Shown: positions 26,045 to 36,473, counted from the stretch's first letter. The stretch is 64,000 nucleotides of DNA from Clostridium_B lapidicellarium (GCF_041224415.1 NZ_JBGFFE010000015.1:12608-76607); one strand, 5' to 3'. Numbers and translations are program-made. The notes: generated from the sequence alone by a model not told the origin.

Positions 26045-27157
26045 TTAACCGCCGAAATTTGTTTTAGTAGAAGATCCCTCCACTGTAACGTGAACCTCTA
26101 ATTTAAGCTGGCTTTTTTTGAATATATCGTCTGGATTTTCTCTGGGATACCTTCTTTGAAAGTCTTCTGCTATATTGAATATATCCAAATTTTTTTCCCT
26201 GTATTTTTTAAATATATCTTCACAGGCAAAAGCTATATTATTTTCTGCATTTGATTCCAGCAATTTTATAGAGTCCTGATTTAAATTCATTTTATTCTGT
26301 GCCTCGGATATACTTGCCTTTGTGTTTATTATTTTTTTTACTACCAGTTTTTCGCCGTCATAGTGCATCTTTGTTCTCGTAGAATTTTTTAATATTTCCA
26401 GGCTTACATATTTAGATGGAACATTTGGATTTGTGACTTCCATAGAACCTGCCTTTATATTGTCCAGTATAAAATTATAACCCAGTGCATTTTCCCTTCT
26501 CAGTGTATCTACCATTTTATAATTGACCATTATGGCACCGTCTCCGATCTCCAGCCTGTTTTCCAGCTGTTCCTGTTTTATCTGGACGATCGGGATGACG
26601 GATGTCTTGGCTCTGGTATGCATTTCATTTAGAAAATCGTTAAAACTGGTCATAACTTCTCTGGAGGAGGAAGGTATGTTTCTTATTAAGTCATGTATGA
26701 AGATTCCAAGGTATTCCTGGCCTTTTAATTTCATATTCAAGAAATTGTCAGGACATCCCTTTAAAACAGCTATATTTGCCCTGAGGACAAATTCCTGGTC
26801 TCTTTCAAAAATATCCAGAAAGTCCTTTATACCGTATTCTGCAGCTTTTTGTGTAAATATGATCCCCATAGTCTGGGTATAATTCAGTTTATAATTTGAG
26901 GATAGATTTATGTCCCTTATAGTTTCAAACATAGTTTTCTTTGAGCTCCTAAAGAGAATTCTCTGGTCGCTGTTGGAAGAACTTGTAACAGTTTTTTGTG
27001 GCCTGAAGGCTTCCACGTAGAGTATAGGGTTACCCTGATTATCCACATCTATTATACAGGCTGTTGCGAATATAACTTTGTCTATGTCATTATAGTTAAA
27101 ACATCCGCCGAGAAAAGATGTACATATTATTAGAAGGCAGCAAAGAAATTTTTTCAT
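26045..27157 (-). CDS. Ger(x)C family spore germination lipoprotein
   Basis: A 370-residue lipoprotein of spore germinant receptors. The signal peptide MKKFLCCLLIICTSFLGGC ends in a lipobox whose cysteine is at residue 19, and the GerC domains follow. It would sit on the outer face of the spore inner membrane with GerA and GerB subunits. Its ATG overlaps the stop of the GerA gene (ATGA), so the two are coupled. No GerB gene lies on this strand; one starts just across the divergent gap at 28655. Confidence 0.92.
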   Translation of the reverse strand: MKKFLCCLLIICTSFLGGCFNYNDIDKVIFATACIIDVDNQGNPILYVEAFRPQKTVTSSSNSDQRILFRSSKKTMFETIRDINLSSNYKLNYTQTMGIIFTQKAAEYGIKDFLDIFERDQEFVLRANIAVLKGCPDNFLNMKLKGQEYLGIFIHDLIRNIPSSSREVMTSFNDFLNEMHTRAKTSVIPIVQIKQEQLENRLEIGDGAIMVNYKMVDTLRRENALGYNFILDNIKAGSMEVTNPNVPSKYVSLEILKNSTRTKMHYDGEKLVVKKIINTKASISEAQNKMNLNQDSIKLLESNAENNIAFACEDIFKKYREKNLDIFNIAEDFQRRYPRENPDDIFKKSQLKLEVHVTVEGSSTKTNFGG

Positions 27158-28602
27158 ACTTTATCATCCTTGTTGAAATTATTGTTTGATATATTGGTGA
27201 GTTTTCCTCTAAAAATAATATCCCTGTATCTCAAATTCTTTTTGGTCAGTATGGGTGTGATATACGGATAGCCGCAGCTGTCCAGTGATGCTATGGCAGA
27301 TACCATGACGAACATTCCCATTAAAAATCCGAGCATTCCTATTAGAGAACATAGAAACAATATTATAGAGCTCCACAGTAAAATGGGACCGTATAGTTTG
27401 GGTGTCAAGAAGGAGGATATGGCAGATATGGCCACTATTATCACTGTACTTTGAGAAGTAAGGCCAGCACTTACCGCTGCCTGGCCAAGTATTAGGGCTC
27501 CCACTATGCTCATAGACTGTCCAATAGGCTGTGGAAGCCGTATGCCAGCTTCTCTTAAAAGCTGGAAGAAAAACGACATCAGGTAGATTTCCAATATAGT
27601 GGGAATAGGTACATCTGCCCTGGATGAAGAAAGCCTGAAGACAAATATAAGCGGTATTAGCGAAAAATGGTAGGTGGTCAGGGCTATATAAAGTCCGGGT
27701 AAAAATACTGAGATTCCGAAAGAAATTATTCTGATTATCCTTACTATACTCGTATAATAGGTATTTAGGTAATAGTCGTCCGCCATCTGGAAATTTTCTA
27801 TAAAAAAATAGGGTGCACTCAGTGCAAAGGGGGTGCCGTCTACGAGAATGACCACCCTTCCCTGAAGTATTTTAGATGCTGCGGTATCGGCCTTTTCAGT
27901 ATATCCTACGGTATCAAAAATGGTTCTTGAATTTTTTAACTGTTCTTCTATATAATTTGTGTCCAGGAGAAAATCTATATTCATTTTTGAAAATTTACTG
28001 TTGATGTATTTAAGCACCTTTTGTGAAACCAGATCCTGAAGATACAGGAAGGCTACGGTCGTATTGGAAATATTACCCACAATCTTGTAATCTATTTTAA
28101 GCTGGGGGCTTTTTATTCTCCGCCTTATAAGGGATATATTATCCATCAGGGCTTCTGTAAAACCTTCTCTCGGACCCTTTATCACTGTTTCGGTTAGAGG
28201 TGTGTTTATACTCCTCTTGCTAAATCCCTTAGCTTCACAGTACAGGGCATTGTTATAAAAATCAGATATGATTATGACGTCGCCAGATAATATGTGAAGC
28301 AGCATATCATCCCTGGAATTTACATCACCCAGTGAATTGCTGTAAAGTACTTCGTCTTTTATCATTTCCGCATCGGTTATCAGTTTGCTGCTTTTTATAA
28401 GCGGTGCTATTATATATTCACTTATAAATTTTGAATCGCACATATTATCTATAAATAATAGGTATATGGTTCCCCTGCTGCATTTTATCTCACGGTGTTT
28501 CAAATCCGAATTACCCTTTAGTTTCTCATTTATATAATTTAAATAATCATTCATACTTTCATCACCAGATATATTATCTGTATTTTCTTGAATAACATTC
28601 AT
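27154..28602 (-). CDS. GerA family spore germinant receptor A subunit
   Basis: A 482-residue GerA-type protein. The hydrophilic N-terminal half (about 1-280) contains GPREGFTEALMDNISLIRRRI and VVILVDGTPFAL. The C-terminal half has about five membrane helices with LPGLYIALTTYH, ADVPIPTILEIYLM and REAGIRLPQP. These are family hallmarks. The A subunit helps sense germinants in the dormant spore. The ATG at 28602 has no clear ribosome site, while an ATG at 28554 follows GGTGATGA and would give 466 residues. Confidence 0.92.
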   Translation of the reverse strand: MNVIQENTDNISGDESMNDYLNYINEKLKGNSDLKHREIKCSRGTIYLLFIDNMCDSKFISEYIIAPLIKSSKLITDAEMIKDEVLYSNSLGDVNSRDDMLLHILSGDVIIISDFYNNALYCEAKGFSKRSINTPLTETVIKGPREGFTEALMDNISLIRRRIKSPQLKIDYKIVGNISNTTVAFLYLQDLVSQKVLKYINSKFSKMNIDFLLDTNYIEEQLKNSRTIFDTVGYTEKADTAASKILQGRVVILVDGTPFALSAPYFFIENFQMADDYYLNTYYTSIVRIIRIISFGISVFLPGLYIALTTYHFSLIPLIFVFRLSSSRADVPIPTILEIYLMSFFFQLLREAGIRLPQPIGQSMSIVGALILGQAAVSAGLTSQSTVIIVAISAISSFLTPKLYGPILLWSSIILFLCSLIGMLGFLMGMFVMVSAIASLDSCGYPYITPILTKKNLRYRDIIFRGKLTNISNNNFNKDDKV

Positions 28603-28654
28603 GGTTTAGCAGATAATATTTGTATGTAAAATTTAGTGTGAATGGAGATTATTT

Positions 28655-29740
28655 ATGGGCAAATTCAATTTTAAACATATATTTTTCATAGTATCTGCCC
28701 TCTCGATATCGAGTTTGAAAACCTACCCGCAAATTTTTATGAATATGTCCGGTAGGGACAGCTGGGTGGCAATTATAATAACTTGTGTGATAATGCTGGT
28801 TTATTTTGATTACCTGATAAATATATGTTTGAAAAATAATTGTTATAGTTTGCATGAAATATTTACTACTTCCTTTGGAAATTTATTTGGAAGTGTGCTT
28901 TTAATTTTGTTTTCCATGGCAATCTTTTTATCTCTTCTTGAAAGTGCCTCTGTAGAGGCAAATGTAGTACATACCAATTTTTTTATAGAAAGTCCCGTAT
29001 GGTATATATTGCTTTTTATAGTGATACCGGGTTTTTATACCGTAAAAAGAGGCAGATATTCTGTAATGGCAGTTATCATGGTGTGTATAGCCATTTCTGT
29101 GTTCAATGGGATAAATCTGGCCCTTTTAACGTCCAGGTTCAAGAATTACTGCAGGCTGTTTCCAATATTCGAGCATGGAATAAATGCAAATTTTTTTTTA
29201 TCAATTTTGAAATCAATTGGCATGTATTCTTCTATTGTCATAGCACTGCCTTATTTGAGCCAGCTGGAAGTTAAAAAGGGACTCAGAATTTATTCATTTA
29301 TGGGTAATTTGTTTGTGGCACAGATGATAATTGTTGCCATAATAGGAATACTTGCCACTTTTAATGTGGAAAGGGCGAACACGATTGTCTATCCCAAATT
29401 GGTTCAGACCCAGCTCATATCATATTTTGGATTTATAGCAAGCGGCGAATTCTATGTGATATTTCAGGTAATATCGGGTTGGTTCTCAAAATATATAACT
29501 TCATTTTTTGCCCTGGTGCTTATACTTAGGGAGTTTAAAATTGACAAAACTATAAATTCCAATATATTTTTGATTGTATTTACTGCTGCAATATACATAA
29601 TATCCTATTTCATTTCCAGAAATTTGTTTTCGCTCTTTAAATTTCTGAATGTGTATGTATACTTATGTGTAATTTTGCTATTTTTACTTCCGCTGGTTAC
29701 TTTTACTGTATTCAATATAAAATCTGAAAGAAGGCAGTGA
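28655..29740 (+). CDS. GerB family spore germination permease
   Basis: A 361-residue integral membrane protein with about ten helices, of the GerB/APC-type transporter family; it starts with FKHIFFIVSALSI and includes TYPQIFMNMSGRDSWVA. GerB subunits form the germinant-binding part of the receptor. GGAGA precedes the ATG. It is divergent from the GerA/GerC pair, with 52 bases between start codons, and four bases upstream of another GerA gene. It may supply the B subunit missing from the minus-strand operon. Confidence 0.88.
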   Translation: MGKFNFKHIFFIVSALSISSLKTYPQIFMNMSGRDSWVAIIITCVIMLVYFDYLINICLKNNCYSLHEIFTTSFGNLFGSVLLILFSMAIFLSLLESASVEANVVHTNFFIESPVWYILLFIVIPGFYTVKRGRYSVMAVIMVCIAISVFNGINLALLTSRFKNYCRLFPIFEHGINANFFLSILKSIGMYSSIVIALPYLSQLEVKKGLRIYSFMGNLFVAQMIIVAIIGILATFNVERANTIVYPKLVQTQLISYFGFIASGEFYVIFQVISGWFSKYITSFFALVLILREFKIDKTINSNIFLIVFTAAIYIISYFISRNLFSLFKFLNVYVYLCVILLFLLPLVTFTVFNIKSERRQ

Positions 29741-29744
29741 CAAT

Positions 29745-31415
29745 ATGGGCAATGTATTTAAGAATTTAATTTCTCTCATTACATACAGGCGTGAAAAAGA
29801 AATACAGAATTTTTATATACCTGAAGAAAATGAGAATTCAGATAATAATTACAGTTATGATTCTTTTAATATAAAAAATGATTTCAAGATCCCGACAGAT
29901 ATTGATTCCAATATAAAATTTATAGAGCAGGAGTTTCATTATCCTGTCAACAGGGATATCATAGTGAGAAAAATCAAGATTTCGGGAAAATATGACGCAT
30001 TTATAGCTTATTTGAATGGTGCTGTAGACAATAATATTGTAAATAATTTTATATTGAGGCCTCTTCTGAATTATAGAATCACTGCAGGTGAGGATCGATC
30101 CCCTAAAAAAGAGGAGGTGGATTTCATCTTAAACAATGTGGTTGAAATCAATTATATGAAGACCGTGGATAAACCCAAAGATGTCATATACCAGATAATT
30201 GTAGGCAATACGGTGGTTTATATAGACGGATGCTGTTACTACGGCATCTATGGCACTAAGGGCTTTGAAAAAAGAGAAGTGAACACACCACAGACGGAGG
30301 GTTCTGTGAAGGGATCCTATGAAGCTTTTACTGAAAATTTGTCTACTAATGTAGCCCTGATAAGAAAACTTATAAGGAACAAGGATCTGATCACGGAAAA
30401 ACTCCGTGTAGGGGACAGCAACAATAATGAATGTGCCATCATGTATATAGAAGGCATAGTGAATCCTGCAATAGTTCAGGAGATAAAGAGGAGGATCAGC
30501 AGTGTAAAGACGGATTTTATATCCGGGACAGGAATGCTTGGAGAGTATATCAGTGATAATACATGGTCTTTGATTCCAACTGTACTTTCTACAGAGAGAA
30601 CTGACAGGACATGCTACTATATTATGGAAGGCAGGGTGGCACTTATTTCCAATGGCACACCTTATGTACTCATTGTGCCAATTACATTTTTTACACTGTT
30701 CCACACTTCGGAAGATTACATTTTAAAATGGCAGTATAGTTTCCTGCTGAGGGTTGTCAGGATCTTTGGAATACTTGTATCCCTGCTGCTCCCGGGAATG
30801 TATGTGGCACTTATAAACTACCATCAGGAGATGATTCCCTCCTCCCTCCTTATTTCGATTGCAAGATCTAGGGAAGAAGTGCCTTTTCCCACCATTGTAG
30901 AAGTCATATTCATGGAAATTTCATTTGAACTCATAAGGGAAGCTGGTGTAAGAATACCGGGAATTCTGGGAAATACCATAGGTATAGTGGGGGCTCTTAT
31001 AATAGGCCAGGCAGCTGTTCAAGCAAGTATAATAAGCCCTATTTTAATTATAGTCATTTCCTTTACCGTACTTGGAAATTATTCCATACCAGATTTCAGT
31101 TTGACCTATGCTACCAGAATAATTAGGTTGTCCTTCATCTTGTTCGGATATGTGCTGGGGTTTCTGGGTGTATGTCTGGGGATAGTGGCAAGTATAACCA
31201 TAATGTGCAATTTGAGATCCTTCGGAGTTCCTTTTTTCTCCAATTTTCCACCTAAGACAAGGAAGAGCAGGGATACTGTTTTAAATTATCCTATTTGGAA
31301 ACAGGAATTCAGACCTGACGAATTGAATACCATGGATCCGAGGAAACAGCCCAAAAATCCTAGAGGATGGATAAATCAGGATGCCAGTGTTAAAAAGAGG
31401 AATAAAAACATTTAA
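29745..31415 (+). CDS. GerA family spore germinant receptor A subunit (second copy)
   Basis: A 556-residue GerA-type protein, longer than the copy at 27154 because of an N-terminal extension of about 60 polar residues and a basic, proline-containing tail. Marks include VNTPQTEGSVKGSYEAFTENL, RVALISNGTPYVL, LLLPGMYVALINYH, VPFPTIVEVIFME and REAGVRIPG. It follows the first GerB gene and precedes a second GerB and a GerC gene, so a full receptor is encoded from here to 33950. Confidence 0.93.
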   Translation: MGNVFKNLISLITYRREKEIQNFYIPEENENSDNNYSYDSFNIKNDFKIPTDIDSNIKFIEQEFHYPVNRDIIVRKIKISGKYDAFIAYLNGAVDNNIVNNFILRPLLNYRITAGEDRSPKKEEVDFILNNVVEINYMKTVDKPKDVIYQIIVGNTVVYIDGCCYYGIYGTKGFEKREVNTPQTEGSVKGSYEAFTENLSTNVALIRKLIRNKDLITEKLRVGDSNNNECAIMYIEGIVNPAIVQEIKRRISSVKTDFISGTGMLGEYISDNTWSLIPTVLSTERTDRTCYYIMEGRVALISNGTPYVLIVPITFFTLFHTSEDYILKWQYSFLLRVVRIFGILVSLLLPGMYVALINYHQEMIPSSLLISIARSREEVPFPTIVEVIFMEISFELIREAGVRIPGILGNTIGIVGALIIGQAAVQASIISPILIIVISFTVLGNYSIPDFSLTYATRIIRLSFILFGYVLGFLGVCLGIVASITIMCNLRSFGVPFFSNFPPKTRKSRDTVLNYPIWKQEFRPDELNTMDPRKQPKNPRGWINQDASVKKRNKNI

Positions 31416-31430
31416 AGTAGGTGGAGATTT

Positions 31431-32537
31431 ATGAATGAAGGTAATATAGGACTGTTTCAGGCTGTATGCCTTGTCGTTTTAGCTATTATAAATAAAATAT
31501 TTTACTCAAGTGCTGCGACAATAGTGCAGAGGGTTGGAACTGCAGCCTGGTATTCCACGGTAGGATCCTGTGTTATCAGTATAATGTTTTTCTATATTAT
31601 ATACAGACTTATGCTCAGGTTTCCCGGCATGAATTTAATTCAGATATTCGATGCAGTTCTTGGAAGGTTTTTTGGAAAAATTCTAAGTATGGTACTCTGC
31701 ATATACTGTGTTTTTTATTCCGGATCCAATTTGCGGGAATTTGTGGATATGATTAAGATATACAATTTACCTAAAACCCCACCGGCTTTTATAATGGGAA
31801 GTATTTTGCTGGTTTCGATCCTGGTCGCATATTTTGGATTCAAAGGGCTCGGACAGTTGTGCGGCATTTGTCTTGTCCCCGTCTTACTGGGCCTTGCTGT
31901 TGTGTTTTCCATGGCCTATCCCGTGTATAATTTCAATTATTTAAAACCATATCTGGGATATGGCATTCCCAGGACTTTATGGTCTGAATTTCTGAGAAGC
32001 TCCTCCTACGACGAATTTATTATTTTATTTGTTATAACGGATGCACTTAAGGATCTGAAAGAGATAAAAAAGGCAGGCATTATGAGTATAGTATTTTCTG
32101 GAGTTATATTCATGTTCTGTTTTCTGTTCTACCTTGCTTCTTTTGGTTATGCTTTTGGAGAAGAAAATATATCCGGTATTTTTGAGCTTTCAAGAACAAT
32201 TTATTTTAACAGGTTTATTCAAAGGGTTGAGACAATATTTCTGATGACCTGGGTTATACCCTCCATGGTAACTACATCAATAGCTTTTTATATATGTGTA
32301 AGTATCTACTGCAAAATATTCAATATAAAGAATCACAGACCTCTTTTAGTTCCATTTGCCTTTTTGGTTTTTATCGCGGCAATTATTCCCCAGAACATAA
32401 TGGAACTGGTATCTGTAAATTTAGTGTTTATCCGTGAATACAGCATGGTTGTCAATTATTTTATACCTATTTTTGTACTTGTCATAGCTGTCCTCTTGAA
32501 GAAAAAAGGTGGGAACCAAAATGTACAGAAGAATTAG
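31431..32537 (+). CDS. GerB family spore germination permease (second copy)
   Basis: A 368-residue membrane protein with about ten helices. The opening GNIGLFQAVCLVVLAIINKIF, then TAAWYSTVGS and the GFKGLGQLCG loop, are typical of GerB. The ATG follows AGGTGGAGA. Its 3' end overlaps the start of the GerC gene. With the neighbours it forms an A-B-C receptor set. Confidence 0.92.
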   Translation: MNEGNIGLFQAVCLVVLAIINKIFYSSAATIVQRVGTAAWYSTVGSCVISIMFFYIIYRLMLRFPGMNLIQIFDAVLGRFFGKILSMVLCIYCVFYSGSNLREFVDMIKIYNLPKTPPAFIMGSILLVSILVAYFGFKGLGQLCGICLVPVLLGLAVVFSMAYPVYNFNYLKPYLGYGIPRTLWSEFLRSSSYDEFIILFVITDALKDLKEIKKAGIMSIVFSGVIFMFCFLFYLASFGYAFGEENISGIFELSRTIYFNRFIQRVETIFLMTWVIPSMVTTSIAFYICVSIYCKIFNIKNHRPLLVPFAFLVFIAAIIPQNIMELVSVNLVFIREYSMVVNYFIPIFVLVIAVLLKKKGGNQNVQKN

Positions 32538-33786
32538 TTTAATTTTACTTCTTTTAATGCTGGCTACTTTGTTTTCAGGCTGTTATGATGCGGTGGAGAT
32601 TGACGATCAGGTCTATCCTGTGATATTAGGGGTGGATGTGGGAACCAACAATAAATTTAAAATAACCATACAGTATCCTGTGTATGGTGCGGGAAACAGA
32701 AACACAGAAGGTACCCAGCGCACACAGGCCAATGTGGCGGTGGTGGAATCTCCAAGCATAATTGAATCCGTGGAAATGTTTGAACAGGAAATATCCCGTG
32801 AAGTCACACTGAAACATTTGAAAGTCATTGTATTTTCAGAAAAGATTGCAATGAAGGGAATAGGAAGCTATATTCTGGGAATACAGAGATTTAGGGACAT
32901 GAGAAGTACCGTTGCAATTACTGTGGTGAAAGACAAAGCTGAAGATTTTATCAGGGAAAATCTATCTATTGTAGGAGAGAGTCTGCCTAAGATGGTGGAA
33001 TTGTTTTTTTCTCAACCACTGCATAATTCCTATTCCGTCCAGGAAAAATTTTTTAATTTCTACCGGAGTGTGCTTTCAAATTATGAGCAGCCTGTTGCAG
33101 CTTACGGTGGTGTAAATAATTATCAAAATGTAAGAGACGAAGACAGTTCCAAAGATATTTCGCCTATTACGGGGAAGGGATATTTACCCGGGGAGATTCC
33201 GAGGAAGGGATCGGCAAAGAGAGAGCTTTCCGGCACAGCTGTATTTAATGGAGATAAGATGGTGGGGCGTCTGGACAGTTATGAAACCAGGTATTTTCTT
33301 CTTGTAGAAGGTGAATTCAAGGGTGCCACTGTAACTATAAATGACAGGCATAAGCCTGACACTGTTATCGTATGCTATATCAAATTGTCCGGAAAGCCTA
33401 AGGTGAAGGCCCATTTTAGTGATGGAAAACCTGTAATTGACGTAAATTTGAAAGTGGATGCGGATATAATTTCCATTCATAATAAGACTCCCTATGAAAA
33501 GGTGTATATGATACAGGATTTAAATAGCCAGATAAATGATTTTTTATTGAAGGGTATAAATAAGACTATTGAAAAAACCCAGAAGGTCTATAAATCTGAT
33601 ATCTTTGGATTTGGATATCATGTGGCCGATAATTTTAAAACTATTCAGGAATGGGAAAATTATAACTGGCTAAGTCATTATGAAGATGCGAAGATCAACG
33701 TGAATTTGGATGTGAAAGTCAGGAGAATGGGAGCGGGATTTTATACATCGGATATATGGAATTCCAAGGGAAAGGTAGAAAAATGA
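32521..33786 (+). CDS. Ger(x)C family spore germination lipoprotein (second copy)
   Basis: A 421-residue GerC lipoprotein. The signal sequence has the lipobox LFSGC with the cysteine near residue 21, followed by YDAVEIDDQVYPVILGVD, the usual start of the mature GerC fold. ATG at 32521 has AAGGTGGG about eight bases upstream; the GTG at 32509 lies inside that site. It overlaps the GerB gene by 17 bases and the small gene after it by ATGA. Confidence 0.92.
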   Translation: MYRRISLILLLLMLATLFSGCYDAVEIDDQVYPVILGVDVGTNNKFKITIQYPVYGAGNRNTEGTQRTQANVAVVESPSIIESVEMFEQEISREVTLKHLKVIVFSEKIAMKGIGSYILGIQRFRDMRSTVAITVVKDKAEDFIRENLSIVGESLPKMVELFFSQPLHNSYSVQEKFFNFYRSVLSNYEQPVAAYGGVNNYQNVRDEDSSKDISPITGKGYLPGEIPRKGSAKRELSGTAVFNGDKMVGRLDSYETRYFLLVEGEFKGATVTINDRHKPDTVIVCYIKLSGKPKVKAHFSDGKPVIDVNLKVDADIISIHNKTPYEKVYMIQDLNSQINDFLLKGINKTIEKTQKVYKSDIFGFGYHVADNFKTIQEWENYNWLSHYEDAKINVNLDVKVRRMGAGFYTSDIWNSKGKVEK

Positions 33787-33950
33787 AATATATACTGTGT
33801 TTTTTGATAATATGTTCTGGTTATTATACATTTAGCTATGGTGTTTCAGTATGGGTGGAGGAAAACAATAGGCTGGCGGCTTTTGGAGTATGGCTGCTGG
33901 ATGCAGCGTCAACTTTAATTTCCATTATGATGATTGTAAATAACGGCTAA
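33783..33950 (+). CDS. Small two-helix membrane protein, candidate germinant receptor D subunit
   Basis: A 55-residue protein whose ATG overlaps the GerC stop (ATGA). It has two hydrophobic segments at about residues 2-20 and 33-51, joined by VWVEENNR. Bacilli carry small two-helix D proteins next to some ger operons that modulate receptor function. The coupling, size and topology here fit that role, but sequence similarity was not tested. Confidence 0.65.
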   Translation: MKYILCFLIICSGYYTFSYGVSVWVEENNRLAAFGVWLLDAASTLISIMMIVNNG

Positions 33951-34034
33951 AATAATTTTCAATTTGACTTAGATTACTTATAATGTATATATAGTATGAG
34001 AAAATTGAAAAATTTTACGAGGAGGTAAAATGTA

Positions 34035-35957
34035 ATGGATTTTATACGGGTGTCATCGGCTTGCCCGCTGACGGACATAGGTAATTTAGAGTTTAATTTA
34101 AAAAATATAGAGGAATGTATAGACAAAGCTATGGCTGAAAAGTCAAAACTTATTGTGTTTCCCGAACTTTCCATAACTTCATATACCTGTGCAGATCTCT
34201 TTGAACAGCAGCTCCTTTTGGAGAAAATACCCGAAGCTCTGAAAAAACTTTGTGAGTATTCCAGGGGAAAGGATATTCTCATAGCAGTGGGAGCTCCTGT
34301 CGTACATGACGACTGTTTGTATAATTGTGCATGCATAGTGTTTAAGGGAAGTATTTTAGGAATTGTTCCCAAAAGCTATATTCCAAATTATGAAGAATTT
34401 TATGAAAAAAGATGGTTTACTGAAGGAACAGGTGTTGTAGATGAAAATATTGACTTCTGTTTTCAAAAAGACATACCCTTTGGTGTGAATTTGATATTTA
34501 CCTGTGAAAATTTCAAGTTTGGATTTGAAATATGTGAAGATCTCTGGGCGGTAATACCTCCAAGCAGTTATCTCTGCCTTATGGGGGCGAATATTATTGG
34601 AAATCTGTCTGCTTCCAATGAAATTGTCAGCAAATCTTCTTATAGAAGGAACCTCATACGTTCACAAAGTGCCAGGGGCATGTGTTCTTATGTATATTCA
34701 TCTTCGGGAGTGTTTGAATCCTCCACGGATTTGGTTTTCAGCGGAGATTTGTGTATTTCAGAAAATGGAATTATGTTGAATTCAAATGAGAGATTTAAAA
34801 GAGAAAATGAAGTTATAACTTCAATTCTGGATGTAGATAAATTGAAAAACCAGCGTCTGAAAAATGTGAGCTTTAGAGATAATGTAAAAGGGTTTTCGCA
34901 CAGACCGGTAAATGTGGAATTCCAGTTTGAAAGCACGGATTATGGCAAATTTGACAGAAAGGTAGATAGACATCCATTTGTACCTGACAATGAAGGTGAG
35001 TGTGAAATAAGGTGCAGGGAAATATTTAACATACAAACTGCGGGCTTAGGGAAGAGAATAAGCCATACTAATCTGAAAAAAGCTGTAGTAGGTATATCCG
35101 GCGGATTGGATTCCACACTTGCACTTCTGGTAGTGGTTAAGACCTTTGATATTCTTAAAATACCCAGAAAAAATATAATAACAATCACTATGCCCGGATT
35201 TGGAACTACGGATAGGACATATAATAATGCTGTCAGCCTATGCAAGAATTTAAATACGGAATTTAGAGAAATAAATATAGTAAAAGCATGTATACAGCAT
35301 TTTAAGGATATTTCCCATGATGAAAACATACATGATGTAACTTACGAGAATGTACAGGCCAGAGAGAGGACTCAGATTATGATGGATATAGCAAACAAGG
35401 AAGGCGGGCTTGTGATTGGCACAGGGGATCTTTCAGAACTTGCCCTTGGGTGGTGTACATATAATGGAGATCATATGTCAATGTACGGGGTGAATTGTTC
35501 CATACCTAAAACATTGGTGAGATATCTGGTAAAATATGTAGCTGACAGGGAAGCTTCCCAAAGTGTATCCCGGATTTTGATAGATGTACTGGATACTCCC
35601 GTGAGCCCTGAACTTTTACCTAAAGACAAGGAAGGTAAAATATCCCAGAAAACAGAGGATATAGTGGGACCCTATGAACTCCACGATTTCTTTTTATACT
35701 ATTTCGTGAGGCTGAATTATTCTCCACAGAAGATATTGTTTTTGGCTAAACAGGCCTATGAAGGTTGTTACAGCAGTCAGATTATTGAAAAATGGCTCAA
35801 TGTATTTATAAAGAGGTTTTTTACCCAGCAGTTTAAACGCTCTGCAATTCCGGACGGTCCCAAGGTGGGTACAGTTAGTCTGTCTCCTAGAGGGGACTGG
35901 AGAATGCCTTCGGATGCCAGTTATAAACTGTGGGCCCGTTCTGCAAGTGAAAATTAA
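34035..35957 (+). CDS. nadE: Glutamine-hydrolysing NAD+ synthase
   Basis: A 640-residue two-domain enzyme that makes NAD+ from nicotinic acid adenine dinucleotide, ATP and glutamine. Residues about 1-290 are a nitrilase-type glutaminase with PELSITSY (Glu), SYIPNYEEFYEKRWF (Lys region) and FEICEDLW (Cys nucleophile). The C-terminal part is the synthetase with P-loop GISGGLDST at about residue 354 and GTGDLSELALGW. AGGAGG precedes the ATG; an ATG five bases earlier is closed by TAA. It appears to be a single-gene unit. Confidence 0.95.
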   Translation: MDFIRVSSACPLTDIGNLEFNLKNIEECIDKAMAEKSKLIVFPELSITSYTCADLFEQQLLLEKIPEALKKLCEYSRGKDILIAVGAPVVHDDCLYNCACIVFKGSILGIVPKSYIPNYEEFYEKRWFTEGTGVVDENIDFCFQKDIPFGVNLIFTCENFKFGFEICEDLWAVIPPSSYLCLMGANIIGNLSASNEIVSKSSYRRNLIRSQSARGMCSYVYSSSGVFESSTDLVFSGDLCISENGIMLNSNERFKRENEVITSILDVDKLKNQRLKNVSFRDNVKGFSHRPVNVEFQFESTDYGKFDRKVDRHPFVPDNEGECEIRCREIFNIQTAGLGKRISHTNLKKAVVGISGGLDSTLALLVVVKTFDILKIPRKNIITITMPGFGTTDRTYNNAVSLCKNLNTEFREINIVKACIQHFKDISHDENIHDVTYENVQARERTQIMMDIANKEGGLVIGTGDLSELALGWCTYNGDHMSMYGVNCSIPKTLVRYLVKYVADREASQSVSRILIDVLDTPVSPELLPKDKEGKISQKTEDIVGPYELHDFFLYYFVRLNYSPQKILFLAKQAYEGCYSSQIIEKWLNVFIKRFFTQQFKRSAIPDGPKVGTVSLSPRGDWRMPSDASYKLWARSASEN

Positions 35958-36044
35958 AGGTTAAAGATGTTATCTGAACTTTTGCTTTGTTAATTGGATA
36001 TAATAGTGTATTATTATATTATAAAATAGTAAAAGGAGGACCGT

Positions 36045-36470
36045 ATGTTTGAGCTTGTTTTATGGATTTTAGTTGGACTAATAGCTCTGATAATAGATAT
36101 GGTTACAAGTGCATTCTTGTTTATATGGTTTACTGTTGGGGCTATTGCGGCCATTATAGCTGGAATGTTCGGCTGCGCATTTGTAGTTCAGTTCATAGTG
36201 TTTACAATTGTCAGTATCATACTCATAATTGTATGTTATCCTGTTGTGAAAAAGAAGATAAAGCAATCTGTGAAGCCCACGCCGCTCAGAGAAAAAACTT
36301 ATATTGGCAGAGAAATTGTGGTAGATGAGGAAATGGAGAAGAACAACGGAGTTAAAGTCGATGGAGTTTACTGGAATATAAAAGACGGTGGATATGTACT
36401 TAAAAAAGGAGACAAAATAAAGATAGTGGGAATGGAAGGAAATAAATTGATTGTAAAGAAGGAGATGTAA
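36045..36470 (+). CDS. NfeD family membrane protein (short form)
   Basis: A 141-residue protein with two to three membrane helices in its first 70 residues and a C-terminal OB fold of about 60 residues (YIGREIVVDEE, VDGVYWNIKDGGYVLKKGDKIKIVGMEGNKLIVKK). This is the short NfeD form. It is always found beside stomatin/flotillin-like genes, and one lies four bases downstream. It probably helps organise membrane microdomains with that partner. AAAGGAGG precedes the ATG. Confidence 0.88.
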   Translation: MFELVLWILVGLIALIIDMVTSAFLFIWFTVGAIAAIIAGMFGCAFVVQFIVFTIVSIILIIVCYPVVKKKIKQSVKPTPLREKTYIGREIVVDEEMEKNNGVKVDGVYWNIKDGGYVLKKGDKIKIVGMEGNKLIVKKEM

Positions 36471-36473
36471 ATT

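Noticed and set aside
30129..30704. 191-codon minus-strand frame
   Set aside because: Antisense to the GerA gene, with no recognisable features.
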